Shown here: one piece after another, positions 30,387 to 38,550 of the stretch | Position numbering within the stretch: the stretch's first letter is position 1 | Layout: each line of letters opens with the position of its first letter | Translations under genes and position numbers: made by a program | Notes under the pieces: model-generated | The model's database searches: none | Seen by the model: only the letters and a program-made list of their open reading frames with translations | What the model was told of the DNA's origin: nothing | IMG/VR virus record: IMGVR_UViG_3300030116_004689 | Location: 1-40,380 of that record | Strand: one strand, 5' to 3' | Source: a virus | Length of the DNA: 40,380 bases

Positions 30387-32888
30387 ATGGCAAACATTTC
30401 AAATATAAATGGTAAATTCGTTGTAGAACAAACAACAGGATATGTTGGTATAGGAACTACAGATCCTAATTTTCTAATTGAAGCTGCAGGAACAAATGCT
30501 GAATTAGCTTTAAATGCTTCTTCTATATATAGAGTTAGAAGTACAAGTAATGATGAATTTATAATTACAAAAAACGGTGTAGGTGATAGATTAACTATTG
30601 CTGGTGGTGGAAACGTAGGAATTGGAGAAACTAACCCTACAAGCAAATTACACGTTAAAGATACGCCAGTTGCTACAAGTGGTGCAATTTTGACATTAAG
30701 AAATTCACAAGCAACAGCATCTAATACAACTTTTGGTGGAATATTTTTTAATTCATCACCAGGATATGATTTTAGTATTGGTAAAGCAAATGTAAACGCT
30801 GCATCAACTTTAAGTTTTAGAAATGGAAATACTGGAGCTTCTTTAATGGATATTGATGCAAGTGGAAACGTAGGAATTGGAACAGCAACACCTCAAAAAG
30901 CTTTACATATAGAAGGTGCTAGTGGTGCAAGTGCATCTCAATTATTAGTATGTGGACCTTCTGATACAATAGGAACTACAGCAGGTATATTATTAAGAGC
31001 GGAAGGTGGTGAAGCTGATAGTGCGTTAAGAGCAAAAGGTGGGATATTTTTTGAAAGAGAAGCGGCAAATGGATTAGGTAAATTACATTTATGTAATAAT
31101 AATTCAAACAATAACGATTCAGCAACTTTAGCAGATGCAGCTTTAACAATAGCCCAAAACAAAAACGTAGGAATTGGAACGGGCACACCTGATACTATAT
31201 TACACATTACTAAAGCAATGTCAAGTTCTCCAACATCTAATATTTATTTAGATGTTTCAGGAACAAATACAAATGGAGGTGGGGGTTCTATTATTTTCAG
31301 TAGTTCAGCAACAGCAGGCACAACTACAAATTATAATGCAGCAATAAAAGGCGTAAGAGATTCACAAGACAACGGCTCTTCTGAATTACAATTTTTTACA
31401 ACGCATCAACCTACTAGTGCAGCAGCAGCAGAAAGAATGCGTATAAACAGCTCGGGAGATGTTTTAATAAACACACAGGGTAAATTTTTACAAGGTAGAA
31501 GAAGTACTGGTAGTGTTGTTATTGACATGATAGGGTTTGGTGCTGGTACTGATAATTTGCAAATAAAAGGTGGAACTAGTGGAGGAGCAAATGCAATTAG
31601 TTTTTATGATACAGCTGGTTTTTTAGCAACATTTTATAATAGTAATTTTGGAATTGGTATCGGAACCCCTCAAACAACTTTACAAGTGAATGGTGCTTCT
31701 TCAGCTTTTAATGCACATTTTGGTCAAGGTACAGATAATCAATCAGGTGTATTTGGCGGTATAAGCTTAGGTTATTCAGAAGGTGGAAACGCTTCATATA
31801 GAAAAGTTGGTATTGTGGCTAAAGCTATAGCCGATGGCGCAGCAAGACAAGATTTACATTTTTTAGTTGATACTGCAAGTGATTCTGGTAGTGCTGGTAT
31901 TGCAGATAGTAAAATGAGTATTGCAGCTACTACAGGTTATGTAACTATTAACGAAAGATTAGGGGTTGGGACTACAAATCCTTCTGGTGATGTTGATATA
32001 GCAGGGCCTTATCTTTTTCTTGGTACTGAAAATGCTAATAACGGAACTACTTATTTAACATTAAGAAATTATGATTCAACTTTAGTTGATCAAAACGATG
32101 TGCCAAATATGCTTAGAATGACTAGTCGTTATTGGTCAGGGGCGGCATCACAATTAGTAGAAACAAGAATTACACATATTAAAGATTCATCCAATGGTAA
32201 TGGTGGTTCTGCTTTAGGTTTTATGACACAAACAGGAGGCGATAGTCCTGTTGAACATATGAGGATTAACAAAGTTGGACAAGTAGGAATTGGAACTTCT
32301 TCGCCTTCTACTGTTTTACAAGTGCATGGACAACAAAAATGGTATACAACAAATGCTGACGGAAATGAATTAAGAGGATTTTTTAATCCAGGTGGCTCAG
32401 GAGATGATGGTGAATTTTCTGTATATAAAGACGACGGAGCTACTGAAGGAGTTGTTTTAAGAGGTGCTGGAAATACTTATATTAGAATAGATTCAACTTC
32501 TTTAAAGTTTATTAATTTTTATTATGGCCCAAGTAATGTTGGTCAAATTGTAACAGGCGGTTCAAATGTTCTATACCAATCTAATTCTGACTATAGATTA
32601 AAAGAAAATGTAGTTGAAATGACTGGCGCTCTAAATAGAGTTAGCGAATTAAAACCAAGTAGATATAATTTTATTTCACATCCTGAAGAACAAGTTGATG
32701 GTTTTATGGCACATGAACTACAAGAAGTGGTACCTCAGGCTGTATCAGGACAAAAAGATGAAATGAACGAAGATGGCACCCCTAAGTATCAAGGAGTTGA
32801 TCATTCACAAATAGTGCCATTATTAGTTGGTGCTATAAAAGAATTAAAAGCAGAAATTGAACAATTAAAAACACAAATAAATAATTAA
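30387..32888 (+). CDS. Fibre protein with seven GIGTTSP-type repeats and S74 domain (833 aa)
   Basis: Begins MANISNINGKFVVEQTTGYV and goes straight into 'GIGTTDP' repeats, seven in all ('NVGIGETNPTSKLHV', 'NVGIGTATPQKALHI' and others). The S74 domain starts near residue 734 at 'SDYRLKENVVEMTGALNRVS', with 'MAHELQEVVPQAVSGQKDE' and a coiled C-terminus. Its S74 domain is closer by eye to that of the 1424-aa protein ('HELQEIVPQAV') than to the 838-aa neighbour ('AQEVEEVFPGL'), a sign of C-terminal shuffling. Confidence 0.9.
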   Translation: MANISNINGKFVVEQTTGYVGIGTTDPNFLIEAAGTNAELALNASSIYRVRSTSNDEFIITKNGVGDRLTIAGGGNVGIGETNPTSKLHVKDTPVATSGAILTLRNSQATASNTTFGGIFFNSSPGYDFSIGKANVNAASTLSFRNGNTGASLMDIDASGNVGIGTATPQKALHIEGASGASASQLLVCGPSDTIGTTAGILLRAEGGEADSALRAKGGIFFEREAANGLGKLHLCNNNSNNNDSATLADAALTIAQNKNVGIGTGTPDTILHITKAMSSSPTSNIYLDVSGTNTNGGGGSIIFSSSATAGTTTNYNAAIKGVRDSQDNGSSELQFFTTHQPTSAAAAERMRINSSGDVLINTQGKFLQGRRSTGSVVIDMIGFGAGTDNLQIKGGTSGGANAISFYDTAGFLATFYNSNFGIGIGTPQTTLQVNGASSAFNAHFGQGTDNQSGVFGGISLGYSEGGNASYRKVGIVAKAIADGAARQDLHFLVDTASDSGSAGIADSKMSIAATTGYVTINERLGVGTTNPSGDVDIAGPYLFLGTENANNGTTYLTLRNYDSTLVDQNDVPNMLRMTSRYWSGAASQLVETRITHIKDSSNGNGGSALGFMTQTGGDSPVEHMRINKVGQVGIGTSSPSTVLQVHGQQKWYTTNADGNELRGFFNPGGSGDDGEFSVYKDDGATEGVVLRGAGNTYIRIDSTSLKFINFYYGPSNVGQIVTGGSNVLYQSNSDYRLKENVVEMTGALNRVSELKPSRYNFISHPEEQVDGFMAHELQEVVPQAVSGQKDEMNEDGTPKYQGVDHSQIVPLLVGAIKELKAEIEQLKTQINN

Positions 32889-32890
32889 AA

Positions 32891-33271
32891 ATGGCAATTA
32901 CTTACAAATGGGATATCCCACAAATGAATGCTCATATACAAGCAGAAGGTGAGCAAAATGTAATTTACACGGTACACTGGAGATATTCAGGATCTGAAGA
33001 AGTCAGTGGTGTAGAATACTCAGATACAATTATTGGGGCTGAAGGCTTTACTTATAAAGCTGGAGAACCTTTCGTGCCTTACGAAGATTCAGAAGCGTTT
33101 GAAAACGTAGTTATCGGATGGCTTGAAGATGTATTAAATGTAGCACAAATGGCGAAACAAATTGAAGATAATATTAAGCTTCAAATTAATCCAGTAAATG
33201 AAGATTTATACTTTACTTGGCAAAATCCACCAGTTCCACCAGTAGAAGAACCTGTTGAAGAGTCAGAATAG
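32891..33271 (+). CDS. Conserved phage protein downstream of fibres (126 aa, DUF7936-like)
   Basis: Begins MAITYKWDIPQMNAHIQAEG and continues 'NVIYTVHWRYSGSEEVSGVE'; this 'TYKW.I.......VVYTVHW...G' pattern is common in small proteins next to phage fibre genes. The C-terminus is Pro/Glu-rich ('PPVPPVEEPVEESE'). Function unknown; a virion or fibre-associated role is inferred from position. It is the last gene before the second chaperonin cassette. Confidence 0.7.
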   Translation: MAITYKWDIPQMNAHIQAEGEQNVIYTVHWRYSGSEEVSGVEYSDTIIGAEGFTYKAGEPFVPYEDSEAFENVVIGWLEDVLNVAQMAKQIEDNIKLQINPVNEDLYFTWQNPPVPPVEEPVEESE

Positions 33272-33292
33272 TGTAAGTTTTAAAAAAAACAA

Positions 33293-33331
33293 GTGATAGT
33301 ATAATTAAAACCTATATCACTTAGTGATATA
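33293..33331 (+). promoter_or_regulatory. Hairpin region upstream of the second chaperonin cassette
   Basis: TATATCAC-TTA-GTGATATA (33313-33331) is a perfect 8-bp stem with a 3-nt loop; an extra GTGATA at 33293 can compete for the same TATCAC, so two alternative hairpins are possible. ATAGTATAATTAAAACC between them resembles ATAGTATTATAAACC before the first cassette (from about 17540). It could be a late promoter/operator or a terminator of the fibre transcript without a T run. Confidence 0.45.
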
Positions 33332-33362
33332 CCAAAATAACGTTTAACCTAAAACCAAAACA

Positions 33363-33683
33363 ATGACGTATTTTTATTACAAGACTAATACGTGGAATAG
33401 TCAACCACAAATTTCCGAAGACCAAATTAAATTTTGGAAACACCTTTCAGAAAAGAAAAACTGGAGGATTGTACAACTACCAAATGGATTTTATCAAACA
33501 GAGTACAAAGACATAAATTGTGACTGTAATCCAGAAGAAGACACATGCTGTGAAAAATGGTATGATGTTACTAGAAGAGAAACTATAAAAGGCGCTGAAG
33601 CTGCTATTGATGGTAGCATTGAGCATTATGCTAAAAAAGTTGACTTTCTAAAAGGACCAAAGGTAGTTAAAACTTTTAAATAA
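33363..33683 (+). CDS. Chaperonin-cassette protein 2, unknown (106 aa)
   Basis: Paralogue of the 102-aa protein at 17563-17871. It shares the blocks 'KKNWRIVQLPNGFYQTE', 'TRRETI', 'AEAAIDGSIEHY' and 'KGPKVVKTFK', but has an extra Cys-rich stretch in the middle ('NCDCNPEEDTCCEKW', four Cys) that could bind a metal or form disulphides. It is followed after 32 nt by the second groEL. Both family members start behind a non-coding gap with AACCAAAAC just before the ATG, so each may start a transcript. Confidence 0.8.
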   Translation: MTYFYYKTNTWNSQPQISEDQIKFWKHLSEKKNWRIVQLPNGFYQTEYKDINCDCNPEEDTCCEKWYDVTRRETIKGAEAAIDGSIEHYAKKVDFLKGPKVVKTFK

Positions 33684-33715
33684 TACTTTTCAATTAAATT
33701 AAATTAAATTAAATT

Positions 33716-35275
33716 ATGTCAAATGCAATTGTAAAGCATTTAAACTTCGGTTCAGATGCTAAAAACAAAGTATTTGCTGGTATTACAAAACTTACACAAG
33801 CTGTTAGCTCCACTTTAGGAGCTAGCGGTAAGTGTGTTATTTTAGAAGATAATACTGGTAAACCAATTATTACAAAAGATGGAGTTACTGTAGCAGAAGC
33901 TGTAACATTGTTAGATCCTGTAGAAAATATGGGTGCAACGTTATTAAAAGAAGCTGCTAGAAAAACAGTAAAAGAAGCAGGTGATGGTACCACAACAGCA
34001 ACGGTATTAGCACATGCTATTTTAGAAGAGGCTTATAACGAACATCCTGAAGATTCTATAAGAGGAATAAAACAAGGAATAGAAAAAGCAACTAAAAAAG
34101 TTATTGAATACTTAGAAAAAATATCAATACCAGTTACTGGTGATATGATTGATCAAGTTGCAACTATTTCTACAAACAACGACCCTGAGCTTGGTAAAAT
34201 AATAGCAGATGCTTTTAGAGCAGTTGGAAACAACGGTGTAGTTGTTTTAGAACCAACTGACTTACCTCAAACCACATATGAACTAATTGATGGCGTTCCA
34301 TATGAAAGAGGTTTAAAAAATATACACTTTGTAACTAATCAAGATAAAAAAACTGCAGAACTAGATAAACCATTAGTTTTATTAGTTGAATCAGAAATTG
34401 AAAATGTTAGAAAAATACAAAGTGTTTTAGAATATGCAATAAAACAAAAAAGATCTTTACTTATTATTGCTGATGTAGATAGACAAGTTATGTCTGCTTT
34501 AGCAATGAATAAAATTAAAGGCAATATAAAAGTAAATGTAATTGATGCACCTATTTATGGTGTAAGTAAAAAAGAAACATTAGATGATTTAGCTTTACTT
34601 ACGGGTGCAACTATTATAAATGAGGACTTAGGTGATGATATAGATTTAATTGGTCCAGAGCATTTGGGTGAATGCCTAAAAAGTGTCACAGACGAAAATG
34701 AAACTATATTACAACTAGGAGAAACCTCAGAAGCTGTGCAAGACGTAATAGTTGATTTAGAAAAGCAATTAAAAAAAGCTAAAGATCCAGGTTTGGTTCA
34801 AAAGCTTGAAAAAAGATTAGCTAGACTATCAGCGTTAGTAGCTATCGTTAAAGTTGGTGCAAATTCAGAAGTAGAATTAAAAGAAAAACAAGCTAGAGTT
34901 GAAGATGCTATATGTGCTACAAAAGCCGCTATAAAACAAGGTATTGTTCCAGGCGGTGGTATTGCTCTTTTAAATGCAGCTGATAATTGTCAATATAGTT
35001 CACCAGGTGAAAAAGCTTTATTAAAAGCTATTGAAGCACCGTTTAATAAAATTCTAGAAAATGCTGGTATTCCAGAAACTAGAGTTAATGCGGCAGAAGG
35101 TGAAGGACTTGACGTGGTTACAGGAGATACAGTAAATATGATTGAGCATGGTATTATTGATCCATTGCTCGTAACAAAAAGTGCATTGCAAAATGCTGCT
35201 TCAGTTGCTACTACTATTTTATCAACCGATTGTGTAATTAATAATTTAAGAGTTGGAGATGAAAGCAATAGGTAA
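33716..35275 (+). CDS. groEL: Phage GroEL-type chaperonin, copy 2 (519 aa)
   Basis: A second complete chaperonin subunit. It has the same equatorial motifs as copy 1 ('AVSSTLGASGKC', 'ITKDGVTVAEAV', 'AGDGTTTATVLAH', 'RVEDAICATKAAI', 'VPGGGIALLNA', 'IIDPLLVTK'), so the ATPase core looks intact. The apical domain differs: 'GLKNIHFVTNQDKK' and 'DAPIYGVSKKETLDDLA' in place of 'GLKSPHF' and 'LPGFGPTKQDT'. It also lacks a Gly-Gly-Met tail. Codon use is AT-rich throughout, unlike the first part of copy 1. The ATG follows a run of AAATT repeats with no Shine-Dalgarno. Divergence in the substrate-binding face suggests different clients. Confidence 0.97.
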   Translation: MSNAIVKHLNFGSDAKNKVFAGITKLTQAVSSTLGASGKCVILEDNTGKPIITKDGVTVAEAVTLLDPVENMGATLLKEAARKTVKEAGDGTTTATVLAHAILEEAYNEHPEDSIRGIKQGIEKATKKVIEYLEKISIPVTGDMIDQVATISTNNDPELGKIIADAFRAVGNNGVVVLEPTDLPQTTYELIDGVPYERGLKNIHFVTNQDKKTAELDKPLVLLVESEIENVRKIQSVLEYAIKQKRSLLIIADVDRQVMSALAMNKIKGNIKVNVIDAPIYGVSKKETLDDLALLTGATIINEDLGDDIDLIGPEHLGECLKSVTDENETILQLGETSEAVQDVIVDLEKQLKKAKDPGLVQKLEKRLARLSALVAIVKVGANSEVELKEKQARVEDAICATKAAIKQGIVPGGGIALLNAADNCQYSSPGEKALLKAIEAPFNKILENAGIPETRVNAAEGEGLDVVTGDTVNMIEHGIIDPLLVTKSALQNAASVATTILSTDCVINNLRVGDESNR

Positions 35276-35519
35276 AAATTTAATAGTAAATGTAACTAAA
35301 CAAGGTATTTCAGAAACTAAAGGCGGTTTGCTTTTAGGTGAAAAACAAAGAGAAGATATAAGATATCAAGAAGGTGTAGTTATATCTGCTGGCAGTGAAG
35401 TCGTAGGCATAAAAGAAAATGATGTAATATATTTTGATAAAAATAATTCACATCAAATTGAAATTAAAAAAGATATACATACAGTAGTTAACATGAATAG
35501 TGTAGTTGTTGTATTATGA
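35259..35519 (+). CDS. groES: GroES-type co-chaperonin, copy 2
   Basis: The start at 35259 (MKAIGKNLIVNV) is chosen because it aligns with MKAINYFVVV of copy 1; an ATG two codons earlier (35253) is also in frame. The mobile-loop region 'ETKGGLLLGEKQ' is close to the bacterial GGI-V/L-L loop that docks GroEL. 'QEGVVISAGSEVV' and 'NDVIYFDKNNSHQIEI' follow, with a C-terminal 'NSVVVVL'. About 86 residues. It overlaps groEL by 17 nt. Loop sequences differ between the two GroES copies ('GLEL' and 'GGLLL'), in line with each serving its own GroEL. Confidence 0.83.
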   Translation: MKAIGKNLIVNVTKQGISETKGGLLLGEKQREDIRYQEGVVISAGSEVVGIKENDVIYFDKNNSHQIEIKKDIHTVVNMNSVVVVL

Positions 35520-35977
35520 GGTTAGAAGCAAGTGACATTAAAGAGTTAAATCTATTAAAACATTATAGAATAATTCGTAAATGGGCTTGTAAAAACAACG
35601 GTTTAACTGATGCAGAACTTGAACTTTTAATATACTTAGACTGTATAGATCTTTTTACAAAACAAGATTTTAAAATCGGTACTTATTCTTATAGTTGGGA
35701 TAATAGACGCTGGAACAGATTACTTAAAGAAGGTTGGATTACGGTTTGGAGAAAACGAAACCATACAACTCAAAAGTACAATATCTATAAAGTTTCATTT
35801 AAGTGTAAGCAACTAATAAGTAGAATGTACCGTATTATGCTTGGTAAAGAAGATATACCAATTAGTTTACATAGAAACACTATAATGAAAGGTAAAACAT
35901 ATATTGATAGAGTTTTACAAACATCAATTAAACATGCTAACAAAGATAAAAACAATAATTATGGCAAAGAAATCTAA
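35516..35977 (+). CDS. Winged-helix (MarR-like) cassette protein, copy 2 (153 aa)
   Basis: Paralogue of the protein at 19698-20138: 'MRLEASDIKELNLLKHYRII', 'DAELELLIYLDCIDLFTKQDF', 'YSWDNRRWNRLLKEGWITVW', 'KVSFKCKQLISRMYRIMLGKED'. The MarR-type winged-helix layout is preserved. It overlaps the groES stop by 4 nt, the same coupling as in the first cassette, and overlaps the following 37-aa gene by 17 nt. Confidence 0.8.
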   Translation: MRLEASDIKELNLLKHYRIIRKWACKNNGLTDAELELLIYLDCIDLFTKQDFKIGTYSYSWDNRRWNRLLKEGWITVWRKRNHTTQKYNIYKVSFKCKQLISRMYRIMLGKEDIPISLHRNTIMKGKTYIDRVLQTSIKHANKDKNNNYGKEI

Positions 35978-36074
35978 AAAAGAAGAAGTGGTTAAAGTTG
36001 ATCACTCTGCTATTGATTCAAAAATAGCTAAATTAAAAAGCATTATTAAAAAGCTAGAAGCTAAAAAGAAATAG
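35961..36074 (+). CDS. 37-aa Lys-rich mini-protein
   Basis: MAKKSKKEEVVKVDHSAIDS, then a helix 'IAKLKSIIKKLEAKKK' with heptad-like spacing. The ATG lies inside the end of the winged-helix gene and the frame ends 2 nt before the next gene. Small coiled-coil protein of unknown role. Confidence 0.6.
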   Translation: MAKKSKKEEVVKVDHSAIDSKIAKLKSIIKKLEAKKK

Positions 36075-36076
36075 TT

Positions 36077-36544
36077 ATGAAAATGTTCCCACCAATGCCA
36101 GGTAATATAGCTGGTAATATAAAACAAAATCTTAAACTACAAGATTTAGGTAATCAATTATATCAAGGTGAAGATTTAGCTCAGCAAATGATTGCTAAGC
36201 GTAATTTAGCTCAACCGGTACCAACGCCAAGTCAACCATTATCTCTTATTGGTGGTAGACCAAGAAGAAAAGGTTATGAAATACCTACAGAAGGTGTACA
36301 AGATTTACAATATATGGGCGCTATTCAAGTAGATGACGACGGTGCTTATGTAGTAAATGAACCAAGCGATTATGGACAAATGAGAGAAACTGATACTTTA
36401 CGTTTACCAAAAAAATTTATTGGTCAAGAAGGTCAACTTATTGATGAAACTGATTATCATGAAGTTGCTGATCCTGAGTTTAAAAAATTTTTAAGAACTA
36501 ATAAAAAATTTATAAATTATCTCAATAAAAGAGATTTTAAATAA
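36077..36544 (+). CDS. Unknown protein, possible virion component (155 aa)
   Basis: Begins MKMFPPMPGNIAGNIKQNLK, with a Gln/Pro-rich middle ('NLAQPVPTPSQPLSLIGGRP'), an acidic patch ('QVDDDGAYVVNEPSDYG') and a Lys-rich end ('FLRTNKKFINYLNKRDF'). No domain recognised. Its place among late genes suggests a structural or assembly role. Confidence 0.65.
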   Translation: MKMFPPMPGNIAGNIKQNLKLQDLGNQLYQGEDLAQQMIAKRNLAQPVPTPSQPLSLIGGRPRRKGYEIPTEGVQDLQYMGAIQVDDDGAYVVNEPSDYGQMRETDTLRLPKKFIGQEGQLIDETDYHEVADPEFKKFLRTNKKFINYLNKRDFK

Positions 36545-36552
36545 TTAATATT

Positions 36553-36717
36553 ATGATAAAAAATCCAAAAGACGTAGGTGCTGAAGCTGTATGGAGTGGA
36601 CCTCATCAGCCTTCAAACTTAAAAAAAGGTAATCCAAGATATGGTATGGATCCAATGCAAGTATCTAAAGATATGCCCGTTTACAAAGCTGGTCCTATAA
36701 CACAAAAAGCTAAGTAA
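36553..36717 (+). CDS. 54-aa small late protein, unknown
   Basis: MIKNPKDVGAEAVWSGPHQP, with 'KKGNPRYGMDPMQVSKDMPV' and a Lys-ending tail. Pro/Gly-rich and probably unstructured. 8 nt after the previous gene and 13 nt before the M15 peptidase. Unknown function. Confidence 0.55.
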   Translation: MIKNPKDVGAEAVWSGPHQPSNLKKGNPRYGMDPMQVSKDMPVYKAGPITQKAK

Positions 36718-36730
36718 AAAATATATTACA

Positions 36731-37195
36731 ATGAGTGATAGAATAAGTGAACACATCTCGCTTAAAGAAGCTATTAAATCAAACACTGCTACTCGGTTAG
36801 GTATTAATAATATTCCCAGGGAGCAGGATTTAATAAACATGAAAACTATTGCTGAAAAAGTTTTTGAACCACTACGAAAATTTGTAGCTGGTCCAATAGC
36901 TATTAATAGTTTCTATCGCTCACCAGAATTAAATTCTGCAATTGGCGGAAGTAAATCTTCACAACATTGTATCGGTTGCGCAATGGATATTGACGATACA
37001 TATGGTCATGCTTCTAATGCAGAAATGTTTAATTGGATTAAAGCAAACTTAAATTATGATCAGATGATATGGGAGTTTGGAACTGATCAAAACCCAGACT
37101 GGGTACATGTAAGTTATGTATCTGAAGATGTAAATAGAAATAGATGTTTAAAAGCTTATCGTGAAAACGGTATAACTAAATATGTAGTAATATAA
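36731..37195 (+). CDS. Endolysin, M15-family peptidase (154 aa)
   Basis: Zinc peptidase expected to cut peptidoglycan peptide cross-links at lysis. 'NSFYRSPELNSAIGGSKSSQH' in part, then H79-x6-D86 in 'HCIGCAMDID' and H126 in 'WVHVSY' give the three zinc ligands of the Peptidase_M15_3 type. No signal peptide, so export would rely on the holin at 20901. The stop overlaps the next ATG. Confidence 0.88.
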   Translation: MSDRISEHISLKEAIKSNTATRLGINNIPREQDLINMKTIAEKVFEPLRKFVAGPIAINSFYRSPELNSAIGGSKSSQHCIGCAMDIDDTYGHASNAEMFNWIKANLNYDQMIWEFGTDQNPDWVHVSYVSEDVNRNRCLKAYRENGITKYVVI

Positions 37196-37362
37196 TGGCA
37201 ATAAAACCTAAACAACCTTTAAAAGGTAAAATAAGTCCAGCTTGTAAAGCTGCTGCAAAAAAGAAATTTAAAGTATGGCCTAGTGCTTATGCTTCTGGTT
37301 GGGGTGTAAGATGTACTAAAGCCGGTGGCCCAGGTAAAATGGGTAAATCAAAGAAAAAATGA
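37195..37362 (+). CDS. 55-aa basic mini-protein ('VWPSAYASGW')
   Basis: MAIKPKQPLKGKISPACKAA, then 'KKKFKVWPSAYASGWGVRC' and a Gly/Lys-rich tail. The 'CKA..K.KF.V.PSAYA..W....C' pattern occurs in small proteins of marine phages and large DNA viruses. Overlaps its neighbours by 1 and 4 nt. Likely a virion-associated DNA-binding protein; function not established. Confidence 0.65.
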   Translation: MAIKPKQPLKGKISPACKAAAKKKFKVWPSAYASGWGVRCTKAGGPGKMGKSKKK

Positions 37363-37922
37363 GTTTTTTTGATGATTTTAATTTAATTCAATTTAAAAAT
37401 CAAAAACCACCATCAGATAATTCTTTAACAACGTTAAAAGAAATAAAAGATATTAATTCATTAGAATTAAATGAAAAGTTTGTAACTTATTATGATGATG
37501 CTTATAATGTTTTTAAAAATGTAATAGAAAGTAATGGTTATAAGTTTCCAGAAGATTTAGTTAAAGGATTAATCAATGAATCAAGAAAACCTATTTTAGA
37601 TTTAAAAAATTATCATAAAAGAACAAGACCTGCAGAAATAGCTAAAAACTATAATATAGATTTAGATGTTACAGATTTATCATCTGCAAAAACAAAAGCT
37701 TATCCATCAGGTCATTCAGCACAAGGATTATTAATCGCTTTAGTTTTAAGTGATATGTATCCTCAATTAAGAAATAAATTAATGAAAGCTGGTGAAAATA
37801 TATCATATAGTAGAAATGTAGGTAGATTACATTATGCTTCTGATAGTAAAGCTGGTAAAGATCTAGGTTTAAAATTATACGAATATTACAAACAAAAAAC
37901 AAATGCCTTACATACAGCCTAA
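37359..37922 (+). CDS. PAP2-type phosphatase-like protein (187 aa)
   Basis: Carries the three motifs of the PAP2/haloperoxidase acid phosphatase superfamily: K83-x6-R90-P91 ('KNYHKRTRP'), 'YPSGHS' with H119, and 'SRNVGRLHYASD' with R152, H158 and D162. No transmembrane helices are visible, so it is the soluble type. Substrate unknown; phage-encoded versions could act on lipid, capsule or nucleotide phosphates. It overlaps the upstream gene by 4 nt and the DUF5872-like gene by 20 nt. Confidence 0.82.
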   Translation: MSFFDDFNLIQFKNQKPPSDNSLTTLKEIKDINSLELNEKFVTYYDDAYNVFKNVIESNGYKFPEDLVKGLINESRKPILDLKNYHKRTRPAEIAKNYNIDLDVTDLSSAKTKAYPSGHSAQGLLIALVLSDMYPQLRNKLMKAGENISYSRNVGRLHYASDSKAGKDLGLKLYEYYKQKTNALHTA

Positions 37923-38262
37923 TAATCCTCTTTCTTGTTGGAAAGGTTATAAAAGAAAACCAGGTACTACTGAGTTTTCTAAAGGTAGTTGTGTAAAAGC
38001 TTCAAGTTCACCTGCAACAAAACAAAAAGGTGGTGGTACAACAAAAACTTGTTTACCAAAAGATAAAATTGATAGTTTATCAAAAGAAAAAAAAGATGAA
38101 TTAGTAAGAGCTAAAAAATCTGCTGGTTCAAAAGGTAAATATAAAAGATCATCAAAAACAAATGTAAAAGGTGCTCGTAAAAAAGGTGCTACATTACGTG
38201 ATTGGTTTGAAAAAGAGGACTGGAGAAGAGTTGATGATCCATCTAAAAAATGTGGAGAATAA
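37903..38262 (+). CDS. Basic DUF5872-like protein (119 aa)
   Basis: The C-terminal 'KYKRSSKTNVKGARKKGATL' followed by 'RDWFEKEDWRRVDDPSKKCG' is the DUF5872 signature found in phages and large DNA viruses. The N-terminus has 'CWKGYKRKPGTTEFSKGSC' and a segment 'CLPKDKIDSLSKEKKDELVR' that is also part of the family. Lys-rich; structural or DNA-binding by inference. Confidence 0.75.
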   Translation: MPYIQPNNPLSCWKGYKRKPGTTEFSKGSCVKASSSPATKQKGGGTTKTCLPKDKIDSLSKEKKDELVRAKKSAGSKGKYKRSSKTNVKGARKKGATLRDWFEKEDWRRVDDPSKKCGE

Positions 38263-38263
38263 T

Positions 38264-38545
38264 ATGAAATCACCTAACAATATTAAAGAAAAAGCATACG
38301 AAAAACAAAATCGTAAAATGCGATCAGAATACACTAAAGAAACTGGTAAAAAACTAGGTAGTAGACAAACATCTGGTACTGGTAAACGTAGAGTATCTTT
38401 TGCATGTAGATTTGCCGGTATGAAAGGTGCTATGAAAGAAGCAAATGGTGAGCCAACTAAAAAAGCAATGGCTTTAAAAAAATGGGGATTTGGTAGTGTA
38501 GAAGCTGCAAGAAATTTCTGTAATAAACATAAAAATAAAAAATAA
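38264..38545 (+). CDS. Basic protein related to DUF6321 (93 aa)
   Basis: The start at 38264 (MKSPNNIKEKAYEKQNRKMR) follows directly on the previous stop; a longer frame from 38171 lies inside that gene. 'KRRVSFACRFAGMKGAMKE' and 'KKAMALKKWGFGSVEAARNF' resemble the C-terminal half of the DUF6321-type protein at 20445-20732 (R-R-x-x-F-x-x-R). Role unknown, strongly basic. Confidence 0.7.
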   Translation: MKSPNNIKEKAYEKQNRKMRSEYTKETGKKLGSRQTSGTGKRRVSFACRFAGMKGAMKEANGEPTKKAMALKKWGFGSVEAARNFCNKHKNKK

Positions 38546-38550
38546 AAAAA

